The notes under the pieces are model-generated. The model made no database searches and was not told where the DNA came from. It saw only the letters and a list, made by a program, of their open reading frames with translations. Below are positions 17,712-26,525 of a stretch of DNA of 49,221 bases, piece by piece. Source of the stretch: an uncultured Alphaproteobacteria bacterium (lineage in GTDB: Bacteria > Pseudomonadota > Alphaproteobacteria > UBA7985 > CAJQQZ01). Location: assembly GCA_905480575.1 (NCBI GenBank), contig CAJQQZ010000099.1, forward strand, positions 1 to 49,221, given 5' to 3'. The stretch's first letter is position 1. Each line of letters opens with the position of its first letter. The translations under genes were made by a program, and so were the position numbers.

Positions 17712-17744
17712 AACAGACAACCCTGTATGGGAAAGGATAAAAGC

Positions 17745-18380
17745 TTGAGCAAATCAATCCATCGAACAAAACGCGTCGTGCTAAGCAAAGAGGATTGGGT
17801 AAATGCCGCCTTGGTCGTCTTGGTGTCCGAAGGAGTCTCCGCCGTCGAGATTACCCGTCTGGCCTCAGATCTTACAATGACCAGGGGCAGTTTTTATTGG
17901 CACTTTAAAGATCGTGGAGATCTGCTTGCTTGTTTGATTGACGAGTGGCAGCATCTTAACTCTGATGTCATGGGCAAGGCTTTGGAAGGCTCCTCCAGTT
18001 TAGAAGAAGGCATTCTGGCGCTGTTTTCAGTGTGGGTGGCGGCCGAGCCTTTCAACGCTCAATTGGATCAGGCCATGCGTGATTGGGCCAGGCATTCTGA
18101 GGCTGTCAAAGAAGCCGTTGAAGAGGAAGATGACAAGCGTCTTGCGACCATCAAAGCCTTTTTCGAGCGTCAAGGCTTTGAAGCAACAGAGGCCTTTATC
18201 CGCGCGAGGGTGCTCTATTTCACACAGGTCGCTTATTACGCGCTCGGTGTGGAAGAACCCATGGCGCAACGTTTGTCCTATCTGAAAGAATATTATCGCA
18301 GTTTCACAGGCAGGGAAATCAATCCTGAAACGGCAGAGGCTTACTGTCAGAGCATTTCTCAAAAGGAGAAAGTCGCATGA
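17745..18380 (+). CDS. TetR family transcriptional regulator
   Basis: An N-terminal HTH (VNAALVVLVSEGVSAVEITRLASDLTMTRGSFYWHFKDRGDLL, in shorter pieces) marks a TetR repressor. The rest is the variable helical ligand domain. I choose the TTG at 17745 because AAAGGA lies 7 bases upstream (17732-17737). The in-frame ATGs at 17703 and 17727 have no ribosome-binding site, and the first lies inside the predicted operator and upstream of the likely transcription start. That gives ~211 residues. Its stop overlaps the MttB-like start by four bases (ATGA), so the two are translationally coupled. A small amine or its product is a plausible ligand. Confidence 0.88.
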   Translation: MSKSIHRTKRVVLSKEDWVNAALVVLVSEGVSAVEITRLASDLTMTRGSFYWHFKDRGDLLACLIDEWQHLNSDVMGKALEGSSSLEEGILALFSVWVAAEPFNAQLDQAMRDWARHSEAVKEAVEEEDDKRLATIKAFFERQGFEATEAFIRARVLYFTQVAYYALGVEEPMAQRLSYLKEYYRSFTGREINPETAEAYCQSISQKEKVA

Positions 18381-19924
18381 ACGAGCAAACCAGAACCAGC
18401 CGCAGAGGTCGCAAGCGTCAACAAGATAAGACACAAGCCTCGGGTAACAACACGGCTGTTTACCGTCAGCTCAAACATCCCTATGAGCCTCAAAAGGTTT
18501 TTTCAGACGACGAAGTGCACGCCATTCATGACACGGCGCTCAAGGTTCTAGAAGAACTGGGCATCAAGATCTTGCTCGAGGAAGCGAGATCAATTTTTCA
18601 AGCGGCCGGGGCCAAGGTAGAGCAAGAAAGCCAGATGGTTTTCATCGGCAGAGATATCGTTGAATCTGCCCTCAAGACTGCACCCAAATCAATCAGAATG
18701 CGGGCTCGAAATCTGGAACGTGAACAAGACTATGCGCTGGGCTCAATGCTGTTTGCCCCAGGGGCCGGCTGTCCCAATGTGACGGATCGGTTGAGAGGAC
18801 GTCGGCCAGGTGATCTCGAATCCTATGAAGAAACCCTCAAACTACAGCAGGCCTTTGACGTTATGCATGTCTTGGGGCCATCGTCAGAGCCGCAAGATGT
18901 TCCCATCCAAGACCGCCACTACGCTCAGATGAAATCCCAGATGACCCTCTGCGACAAGCCAATGTTTGCTTATTCGAGAGGCCGCCAACAGGTGGAGCAG
19001 ATCTTTGAATTGCTTCAAACTGGATTGAATTTGTCGTCAGATGACTTTGTGGACGGCAGTTGGGTGTTTACGATCATCAACACGAACTCCCCTCGCTTGA
19101 TTGACAACCCAATGGCACAAGGGGTTATCGATTTTGCGCGTGCGGGTCAAATGTCGATCATTACGCCCTTTTGCTTGTCTGGCGCTATGGCACCGGTGAC
19201 AGTGGCCGGTGCTTTGGTGCTACAGCATGCCGAAGCCTTAGCGTGCATCGCCCTTTCACAATTGGCTAAATCGGGCGCGCCGGTGTCATATGGCGGCTTT
19301 GCTTCAAATGTTTATATGAAGTCTGGCGCTCCTGCTTTTGGCACGCCTGAACATGTGAAATTGGAAATTGGTTCCGGCCAGCTGGCTCGATTGATCGGCC
19401 TACCCTGGCGCACGGCGGCGGGTTCGGCCGGTGTTGCCAATGACATGCAATCCGCAGGCGAGAACCATATGGGACTGTGGGGATCTTTGATGGCGAACGC
19501 TACCGTTTGTGTACATTCTGCAGGTTGGTTGGAAGGCGGATTGACCTTCGGATATGAGAAGTACATCAACGATATAGAGGCGCTGCAAACCATAGCGGAA
19601 CTGTGTAAACCAACCGCTGCTGACTTTGGTGCCCTGGCGTGGGAAGCCTTGTCTGATGTAGAGCCTGGTGGACATTTCTTTGGCACGCAGCACACAATGG
19701 ATCGTTACCAGACGGCCTTCTATGATCCTCTGGTCGCTGATCTGAACAACCACGGGAATTGGGTCGAGGGTGGCTGTGTTGAAGCCCCAGAACGAGCGAC
19801 AAAAGTCTGGCAAAAAACGCTGCAGGAATTTGTGGCTCCGGAAGGTGCCCTTGAAATAGAAGAGCGCCTAGCACCCTACATAGAAAAGAAAAAGGCGGAG
19901 GGTGGCGCTCCGCCTCTGGATTAG
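18377..19924 (+). CDS. Trimethylamine methyltransferase family protein (MttB-like, non-pyrrolysine)
   Basis: A 515-residue member of the MttB superfamily (COG5598). Recognisable stretches include MLFAPGAGCPNVTD, the GAMAPVTVAGALVLQHAE helix and the end-of-barrel GNWVEGG. There is no in-frame amber codon, so it is not the pyrrolysine-containing trimethylamine enzyme. Non-Pyl members that have been characterised (MtgB, MtpB, MtcB) demethylate glycine betaine, proline betaine or carnitine and pass the methyl to a corrinoid protein. No corrinoid protein or methyl-acceptor gene is present here, so the methyl acceptor is unknown. It is coupled to the upstream tetR and divergent from the FAD amine oxidase. 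Confidence 0.88.
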   Translation: MNEQTRTSRRGRKRQQDKTQASGNNTAVYRQLKHPYEPQKVFSDDEVHAIHDTALKVLEELGIKILLEEARSIFQAAGAKVEQESQMVFIGRDIVESALKTAPKSIRMRARNLEREQDYALGSMLFAPGAGCPNVTDRLRGRRPGDLESYEETLKLQQAFDVMHVLGPSSEPQDVPIQDRHYAQMKSQMTLCDKPMFAYSRGRQQVEQIFELLQTGLNLSSDDFVDGSWVFTIINTNSPRLIDNPMAQGVIDFARAGQMSIITPFCLSGAMAPVTVAGALVLQHAEALACIALSQLAKSGAPVSYGGFASNVYMKSGAPAFGTPEHVKLEIGSGQLARLIGLPWRTAAGSAGVANDMQSAGENHMGLWGSLMANATVCVHSAGWLEGGLTFGYEKYINDIEALQTIAELCKPTAADFGALAWEALSDVEPGGHFFGTQHTMDRYQTAFYDPLVADLNNHGNWVEGGCVEAPERATKVWQKTLQEFVAPEGALEIEERLAPYIEKKKAEGGAPPLD

Positions 19925-19947
19925 ATCCAGCGTAAACCGGATTTTTG

Positions 19948-20946
19948 TTAGTGGATCAATTCTTTTCGAATGCTGGCCAACAACCAGGAATTTGGTTGGA
20001 TCATGGTCAAGACAAATGATTGAGCCAGAATTTCATCTGGATGGAAGATTTCATTGGTGAAGTTACGTCCCACGAGGCGGTAATATTGCTCGAGCATGTC
20101 CTCTCCCTGGTACAAAATCGGCTGGCCCGCGCCATCAAGAACGGGTTTCCAATTGCCGTCGGAGGCCTGGTCCACAACCATGAACCACCAGCCCAGTTTG
20201 GAAAAGAATGAGCCGCCGTCATAGGGCGAGGAAGCCAAGAGAACGGGCATCATATTTTGCAGAATAGAAGCGTCCTTCGGTGACTGCATCTTGATGTAAA
20301 CGTTCAAGAATGGCGTGTCGGGATTGGTTATCTTCATCTCTGACATGGGATGCCCGCTGGGGCCGGGAGTGTCCGGCAGCTCGACGTTATTGTCCATCAT
20401 CGAATAATTGACAAGTTGATAGAGTGAGCGGCGGTAATCGGGATTGTTCTTACTCAACAAGTGAAAGAACTCATGAATAATGATGTTCTCGAGGTAGGTT
20501 TTGCTGGGCCCTGGATGAAGTGGATCGCCGTAGCCACCAGAAGCGACGATGGAGGCCACCATGTTGGCTGGAAGAACAATAACGTTCTCAAGCCTTGTAT
20601 AGGCGGCATAGCCTTCCTCCTGCCCCGTAGTTTTGATAAGATAGACCTTGTCAGGGAGTTGTAGTGCTAGTTCGTCGAACTTTGCTTTAACAGACTCGAA
20701 GATAGCTTTTAGGGCTCGGAGCTCTGTCTTGTCCCAAGCCATCACTTGGGATCGCACGTAGTTTAGATATACAGCGCGGCTGACTTCCAGCGTGGATCGT
20801 TCCAATCCAGTGCGTGCTTGTCGATCAAAAGTTGATTGCTGGGACACATAGGCGTCGACAGTGGTGATCAGTTCTCGCGCCTGATCCAGTCCAGAAGCGT
20901 AAACTTTTGTGTTAGTTAAAACGTCTCCTATATGAATCGTCTTCAT
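19948..20946 (-). CDS. Putative zinc metalloprotease (HExxH), uncharacterised
   Basis: I do not recognise the family. The ATG at 20946 has GGAGAGG upstream and gives 332 residues; a longer start at 20970 is less likely. The sequence IIIHEFFHLLSKNN contains HExxH with H158, E159 and H162. E305 in HPDEILAQSF is a good candidate for the third metal ligand, as in glu-zincins. No signal peptide or membrane helix is visible, so it is probably cytoplasmic. It is the last gene of a leftward run behind the cyclase/AAA/TPR protein (27-bp gap), so it may act in the same response. The peptidase activity is inferred from motif only. Confidence 0.7.
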   Translation of the reverse strand: MKTIHIGDVLTNTKVYASGLDQARELITTVDAYVSQQSTFDRQARTGLERSTLEVSRAVYLNYVRSQVMAWDKTELRALKAIFESVKAKFDELALQLPDKVYLIKTTGQEEGYAAYTRLENVIVLPANMVASIVASGGYGDPLHPGPSKTYLENIIIHEFFHLLSKNNPDYRRSLYQLVNYSMMDNNVELPDTPGPSGHPMSEMKITNPDTPFLNVYIKMQSPKDASILQNMMPVLLASSPYDGGSFFSKLGWWFMVVDQASDGNWKPVLDGAGQPILYQGEDMLEQYYRLVGRNFTNEIFHPDEILAQSFVLTMIQPNSWLLASIRKELIH

Positions 20947-20973
20947 TTTGCCTCTCCATTTTAGTGTCAATCG

Positions 20974-23900
20974 CTATCCCAGGGTTGGGAAATGTGCCTC
21001 GATGTTGTTCTGCCAGAGCCTGGCTTGTTGCTGATTGGCGATCTGCAATGCGGTTTTTGCTTGTCGTTCTGCAAGTTCTGGTTCGTTGTTCTTTTGATGC
21101 AGTAAAGCGCGACAGAGTTTCAAAGGTGCCAAAGCTTGGCTTTCACCCGTAACGGCAACAGTGTTGTCAAAGCGATCCAGCAATTCTTTGGCTTCTTCTG
21201 TTTGTCCGACAAGAATCATTTGTTCAGCGGTGAGTGCAGCGAAAAGGGGTTGCCAGGTCATGAACCCAGTGGCGTTCCAAACGGCCGCCCCTTCTTGCAT
21301 ACGTTTTAGACCTTCCGTAAATTCGCCCCGCTTGCATTCGACCCAACCTTGGCAAAAATTCGACATTGCAACAAATTCAGGAAAACCTTGTGTTTCAGAG
21401 AAACTAAGACTTTCGAGGGAGTAGTGGTCCGCTGCATCCACATCACCGCGCAGCATTGCTGTATTGAAATTTGCCAACATGGCAAATCCCTGCGCGTGAG
21501 GGCGACGAACAAGTTTGGCAAGCTCAAGAGCTTCTTTAGCGTGGTTAGAACCTGCTTCGGTATTTCCAAGTACTGTCTCTGTTAGTCCCAAATAGAAAAG
21601 GCTGAAAACCCCAAACTCTTTCAAGAATGTATTATAGAGATTGCGGTGAATGCTGGGGTCGTAGCGTGTGACCGTTGCTGACAAAGATGTTTTGGCTGAT
21701 AGGTTTTGGCCCTGATGCCAGGCGATGAGACCCCGCATCGTATTAGACGCCAGGTAGGCGGCATCACTAGGGTTCGTAACTAGGATTTCATTGATTTCGT
21801 TGGTCAGTTGACTGGCGGCGTCCAGATCAGCAGTGGCCCATTTGTGAAGGGCACAGTTGTATATGACGGGAACAATCGCGTCGCTGTAATCTTGTTTCTG
21901 AAGCAGTTCTTTCGCCCGCTCTTGCGTCGCGCCAAAGGCAGGATTACCAGGGCCACGTGTGACCATCTGAGTTGGACCTTGAATGGCTTTGATCCGTAGT
22001 TCGATTTGATCTTTCTCGGCTGACTCTGGTAGATGGGCAAGGGCCGAGGAGGCGCGCTCCAAATGGCCAAGTGCCTCGCCCGCGTTGCCACCGGCCACTG
22101 CTGTCATCGTAGCACGAAGCAGCCATTCAATGGCTGATTTATGGTCGGCGCCCTGCAAAAAGTGCTCTGCAACGACCTCTTCAGCCACCGGAGATTTGTT
22201 ATGGGTTCTGACAAAATGGTTAGCGATTTCCAGGTGCAGTTGACGCCGCCGATCTCTCCTGAGCGAAGCGTAAATGGCATCTCTCACCAACGCGTGTTTA
22301 AAAAGATAACGATTGAGCTCGGCGTGTGTGCTGTCAAGATGAATGAGTTGAGTTTTTTCCAATTCTACAACAGCGTCGGTCGCAAGTTCGTGGCTGTAAC
22401 CCGTGAGGTGTTTGACGAGTGGTTGATCGAAATGTCGCCCGATCGTAGACGCCGTTAGCGCAAAATGCCGGGCTGTGACTTCCAATCGATCAAGTTTGCT
22501 TTGAACCAGACCACCAATAGTAAGGGGTATGTCGCCAGCCTTCAGGTTCTTGCCTTGCGCAACGGCCTGTTGAGCCATCTCCGCATACTCTTCAATGAAC
22601 AGCGGAACACCATCTGACTTTTGCAGGATGGTTTTAAAGACGTCTGAGGGAAGGCCACTTTGCTCCACAGAGAAGCTAGCAAGTTCCGCGCATTCCTCAT
22701 CGGAAAGTTTTTCAAGTTTCAGGTTATCGTAGTCTATTGCACTGTCGGCATATCTCGAGTTGGGTCTTGTCGTCAAAAGAACAAAGGCCGAGGTCCGTTC
22801 TGCTTTAGCCACCAAATAGCTGATGAACTCCTCGGAACTAGGGTCAATCCAATGTACATCTTCAAAAATGATGACTAGATTGCGATTACCCGCTGCTGAC
22901 CTGAAAACGATATCGGTGAGCGTCTGAAAAGCCAAGCGTCTTCGCGCTGGTACGGAAACATTTTCATCCGCTTCTTCGCCAGATCCCAAAGGCGAAAGCA
23001 GGTCAAGGAGAAGAGGAAGTTCAGTTTCGTTGGCACCCCAGACCTGTGAGAAAAGCTGGCTAAGCTTTTTATGGCGCGCTTCTGGTTCGTCACGGTTGTT
23101 TACACCTGCAATCCACTCCAGATATTCTTTGACCGGATGAAGCGCTGTACCGCCATGTTCAGGAGAACACTGCAACATGAAACTGCGGCAGTTCTCGAGC
23201 ACGTCATGGCCTTGGAATTCATTAACGAGCTTTGATTTCCCCATGCCAGCTTCGGCAACAAGAATAAAGGCGCGTCCCTGTTCGATTTCGCTGCGGCGGT
23301 AGCTATCAATCAACTGTTGCATTTCATTTTGGCGCCCGACAAGGGGGGCTTGCTTCTTGCCGCGCAAGGCATCAAAGCGATAGGTCACGCCGGTTTTCTG
23401 TCGTCGGACTTTGAAAACTTGTTGGTCGCCGGAGAAGCCTTTCAGATGTTGAGGCGGCAGTTCTACAAAGTCAAAGTAGTCGCCGACCAGTTTTTTGGTT
23501 TCTGAGCAAATCAGAACAGTATTTGGTTCGGCTAGGCTTTCCAGACGTGATGCTTTGTTAAGGCAGGGGCCGACGAAGTTTTCGCCGAAATCACCGGTCT
23601 GTCCCTGGATAATGACCGAGCCAGAAGCGATCCCTATCCTGGTCTCGATAGGACTGTCCAGGATAGGAATCTTTAGTTGTTCGAGTTTTTTCAGAATGGC
23701 CAAACCTGTGGAAACGGTTCGATGGCTGTCATTCTCACCGCTATTGGGGTAGCCAAAATAGCAAACTAATCCATCACCGCGGTATTGAGCGACTTGCCCG
23801 TTTTGCCCGCGAATCGCCTCATTACAAGCAGAATAGAACAGTCGCAGAACTTCGGAGAAATCTTCTGGACCCAGATCCTCTAACATCGTAGTCGAATTTA

Positions 23901-24012
23901 CTAAATCAGCGAAGAGAACGGTGATTTGTCGTTGTTCGGAAAGGGGTTCGTCGCCAGCTGAAACAACTGACGACGAGGTAGGTTGAGATAGACTAGTTTT
24001 TTTAGTGGACAT
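20974..24012 (-). CDS. Class III cyclase-AAA ATPase-TPR signalling protein
   Basis: A 1012-residue multidomain protein. Residues ~28-200 are a class III cyclase domain with both metal aspartates (D36 in FADLV, D80 in YRGDG) and the N152/R156 pair. The adenine-selecting Lys is Gln76 and the matching Asp is missing, so substrate choice is uncertain. Residues ~225-500 are an AAA/STAND-type ATPase (Walker A AEAGMGKS at 253-260; Walker B VIIFEDVHWID at ~380-390). The C-terminal ~400 residues are TPR-like helices. This layout resembles large adenylate-cyclase/LuxR-like ATPases that sense by oligomerising. The start overlaps the end of the cytochrome-like gene, so translation is coupled. Confidence 0.88.
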   Translation of the reverse strand: MSTKKTSLSQPTSSSVVSAGDEPLSEQRQITVLFADLVNSTTMLEDLGPEDFSEVLRLFYSACNEAIRGQNGQVAQYRGDGLVCYFGYPNSGENDSHRTVSTGLAILKKLEQLKIPILDSPIETRIGIASGSVIIQGQTGDFGENFVGPCLNKASRLESLAEPNTVLICSETKKLVGDYFDFVELPPQHLKGFSGDQQVFKVRRQKTGVTYRFDALRGKKQAPLVGRQNEMQQLIDSYRRSEIEQGRAFILVAEAGMGKSKLVNEFQGHDVLENCRSFMLQCSPEHGGTALHPVKEYLEWIAGVNNRDEPEARHKKLSQLFSQVWGANETELPLLLDLLSPLGSGEEADENVSVPARRRLAFQTLTDIVFRSAAGNRNLVIIFEDVHWIDPSSEEFISYLVAKAERTSAFVLLTTRPNSRYADSAIDYDNLKLEKLSDEECAELASFSVEQSGLPSDVFKTILQKSDGVPLFIEEYAEMAQQAVAQGKNLKAGDIPLTIGGLVQSKLDRLEVTARHFALTASTIGRHFDQPLVKHLTGYSHELATDAVVELEKTQLIHLDSTHAELNRYLFKHALVRDAIYASLRRDRRRQLHLEIANHFVRTHNKSPVAEEVVAEHFLQGADHKSAIEWLLRATMTAVAGGNAGEALGHLERASSALAHLPESAEKDQIELRIKAIQGPTQMVTRGPGNPAFGATQERAKELLQKQDYSDAIVPVIYNCALHKWATADLDAASQLTNEINEILVTNPSDAAYLASNTMRGLIAWHQGQNLSAKTSLSATVTRYDPSIHRNLYNTFLKEFGVFSLFYLGLTETVLGNTEAGSNHAKEALELAKLVRRPHAQGFAMLANFNTAMLRGDVDAADHYSLESLSFSETQGFPEFVAMSNFCQGWVECKRGEFTEGLKRMQEGAAVWNATGFMTWQPLFAALTAEQMILVGQTEEAKELLDRFDNTVAVTGESQALAPLKLCRALLHQKNNEPELAERQAKTALQIANQQQARLWQNNIEAHFPTLG

Positions 24013-25395
24013 CGAATTCTTCTAAAACGAAGGCATCATTGCCCATTGCTCCGTTGAATGCACTATAGGCAAACATGAGCGCCATATTGTAATCTAGCGC
24101 CGTAATTCCTGTACGACCCTCACCTGTATTTGGCACATTTCCAGGGCGATTTTGGAACCATCCGGCCCACTCTTCTGAACCTGGTTCAAAAAGAAGGAAG
24201 GGTTCTCCATCCAATGGGAAAGTCTTGTTAGGAGATGGATAAAGGTTAGTCGTCATTGGGAACTCTGCAGAGCTATGACAACTCATACATGCAGATGCTC
24301 TCAGGTGATTGGCTCCCTCATACCGCTTTCCAGATGGCGTGATAACATTATGACGGGTTGCGACGTCGAAAGGACCAGCAAGTCGTTCACCCCAACCAAG
24401 AGTAGATCGCGTGAATTCTGGTGCCGCTGGATTGACCCAAGTTTCTCTTAAGGGGCCGCCATCTGGATCTTTACCATCCGGAGTGTTTGCGAACTCAGGA
24501 TCATTTCCCCACTGTGCGCCCAGCGGAATGAAACGATCCCAAGGAGTGTCTCCCTTAGCATCTTTGTCATAGACAAAAGCATTGAAAACCCAGCCAGTTT
24601 CAGGGGAGGCAATTGAGTCTTTTAAGGCAATGCTCATTTGCAAAGCTCTCAGTTCAAGCACTTGTGGTTTCAATGGTTTCACGCCATTTTGTTGGTCGGC
24701 TAGACTTGGTCTAAAGACATTCCATTTAGCAGCACGTTCAAGGACGGGCCATTGTTCAGGTGTTGCCGTTGCGGCCTCAACCTTGATGATGATAGAGCCA
24801 TCTGGGTAAAGGACATTGTCGAGCCTTGGATCGTAGAGATTTTCCCAAATCTCCCCAACTTGGCAGCAGCCACATCATTGTAATAAATCACCGCGTGATT
24901 TTGGACATTAACGGCTGGTTGGTGTGGTGGGAAGAATGTTTCTTTTGGAAGGATCTGCCCGGTGTAAGTTGACAGCAAGGCATCACGACCGGAGTTGGGA
25001 TCAGTGGACCCGTCTTTCAACGGTGATGGCTGCCCAAGCCAGACAAGATCATACCAACCCGCTTGCTTTGGATCCCAGCTTTGCGGATCATTGATCATAT
25101 CGGCAATTGTTTCGCCCAAATGTGCTTTGAATTCCCAAAGGTATTCCTCAGCCAAATCAGGCGTTAGGGGCTCATTTATGGAAGGAAGCCAAGCACGCTC
25201 CACCGGTGACTGTGGATAATCATGGTTAGAGAGCCGGTAGGTTCCGCTCCACTCTTCTGGTGTCGGATAGAGCCCATTGTTCGAGGCCAAAGGGTCTTGA
25301 GCGAGGGCTGTTGTGCCAGCACAGCCAATCACGGCGACAACCATCGCGGCAAGCCACTTATGGGCGGGTTTGGTTTTGGTACGACTGAAATTCAT
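24002..25395 (-). pseudogene. Periplasmic c-type cytochrome-like protein, split by a one-base frameshift
   Basis: The ATG at 25395 (GGAGG upstream) opens a frame with a Sec signal peptide (VVAVIGCAGTTALA followed by QD). The frame runs to about 24857, then shifts. In the next frame the protein continues seamlessly (EIWENLYDPRLDNVLYPDGS onward) to 24002, and includes one haem motif CMSCH. The break is a GGGG run on the minus strand (24853-24856); one more G restores a single protein of about 464 residues. The family looks like ~460-residue secreted proteins with a single CxxCH and no known function. Either the gene is disrupted or the assembly lost a base. It leads an operon with the cyclase/AAA/TPR gene, whose start overlaps its end. 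Confidence 0.82.
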
Positions 25396-25800
25396 AACGC
25401 TTTCCTCCTGTTTATTATTACAAGGAGAATGGTTAGTTGAACGTTAAACAACGCTTTGAAAATGACCATAAGTAGGCCACGTTCCAAATCGAAGATGCGG
25501 CAGCCATTGATCAACGGCCTATATCTCCTGTTCAAATCGTCTTTTGCCCTTATCTTGGACCAGTTCCCATCGTGTAACTCAGCCTGCCCTGTTTTGGACT
25601 TTTAGTCAATCTGGAAACGTTTGTTTTTCGGTTGGGTAGGCGGGGTGTTCTGGCGAACAACAGCCCTCTTTGCGCTAGCCGATTCAGGCAACATTCAGCC
25701 TGTAGTTACTTGAAGGGAGATAGCGTTGACTTTTCAACCTCATGGAAAACCCAACCGACAGTAATGCTTAGGCCGCACGAACTTGCGCGGCTTTTGATAG

Positions 25801-25843
25801 AAAAAACATGCGTTGGAAAAAGTTTCGGTTTAGCTTCCAACGC
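25801..25843 (-). terminator. Rho-independent terminator after prfH
   Basis: On the minus strand a 9-bp stem (GCGTTGGAA with TTCCAACGC; plus coordinates 25810-25818 and 25835-25843) is followed after three bases by TTTTTT. It lies ~40 bp past the prfH stop. The rest of the 25396-25883 gap shows no convincing gene; it must also hold the promoter of the cytochrome-cyclase operon. Confidence 0.6.
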
Positions 25844-25883
25844 CTGCGTTTTCTGTCGGATGGGAAACATCTCAAGGGAAGAG

Positions 25884-26525
25884 TCAGGGAATTTCGGTAA
25901 ACTCAGGCCCTTTAAAGCTACGTGTTGGGTTGCCTCGTTCAAGCTGTCGATGAAAACTACGCTCCAGTGCTTTGTGCAAGGCGTTCTCAAGTTCATGTTG
26001 AGAATTAAGCAGTTGTTGGAGGCGGGCCAAAGCAACTTTTCTATTGCTATGTTGGGACCGTTGATCACGTGCGACAACAGAAAGTCCGGTCATAACAAGC
26101 GTTGCGCGAACTGCGCTGTCTGTTGTGTTCTGATGTTGGCCACCTGGTCCACCGGCCCGAAATGTCTCAAACCTGACATCGGTGATATCAATCTTTTCGA
26201 TGATTGAGGAACCATGCTGCAGTTCGAACACGCCTACGAACCAATTGCGCCGTCGGTGATGGGGCCGAATCTTACTCTTTGCTGTCCATTGGATTGTTCC
26301 AAGCCACCTGGAGCCCAAGGCTTGGCCATCTGCACCATGGAGATTGACGATAGATGACGAAGGGCCATGTTTGCCCTCCTTTGCCGAAGTGGTTACTTCG
26401 CAATCAACCAATGTTTCTTTGGCCTCCTGCTCTATTCGTCCAATGACATGCGATACAGCCACACGGCATTCCGCTGGACCATCGCCGCTGGTCACAAGAA
26501 GACGGAGAGATTGATTTGAGATCAT
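25884..26525 (-). CDS. prfH: Release-factor-like protein PrfH
   Basis: A 213-residue class I release-factor homologue. It has the peptidyl-tRNA hydrolysis loop GGPGGQHQN (GGQ) in the context [14 protein letters not shown], and the basic tail-helix typical of RF domain 3. It lacks the stop-codon-recognition domain, which is the mark of PrfH. PrfH proteins are known partners of RtcB2 and act on ribosomes damaged by decoding-centre cleavage, releasing the stalled peptide so that RtcB can religate 16S rRNA. The ATG overlaps the rtcB stop by four bases, so the pair is translationally coupled. A terminator follows ~40 bp later. Confidence 0.92.
   Translation of the reverse strand: MISNQSLRLLVTSGDGPAECRVAVSHVIGRIEQEAKETLVDCEVTTSAKEGKHGPSSSIVNLHGADGQALGSRWLGTIQWTAKSKIRPHHRRRNWFVGVFELQHGSSIIEKIDITDVRFETFRAGGPGGQHQNTTDSAVRATLVMTGLSVVARDQRSQHSNRKVALARLQQLLNSQHELENALHKALERSFHRQLERGNPTRSFKGPEFTEIP

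Noticed and set aside
18377-19924. Pyrrolysine-containing MttB
   Set aside because: No in-frame TAG exists in the reading frame and no pyl genes are nearby.
19925-19947. Terminator between the MttB-like gene and the convergent protease gene
   Set aside because: The stem is only about 4 bp plus a mismatch before the T-run, too weak to call.
24002-25395. Two separate adjacent genes (24002-24682 and 24700-25395)
   Set aside because: The sequence between them reads as continuous protein in one frame with a single base added; the apparent ends are artefacts of the shift.
25632-26207. 191-codon plus-strand open frame
   Set aside because: It overlaps prfH in antisense and shows no family features; the GGQ protein on the other strand is clearly real.
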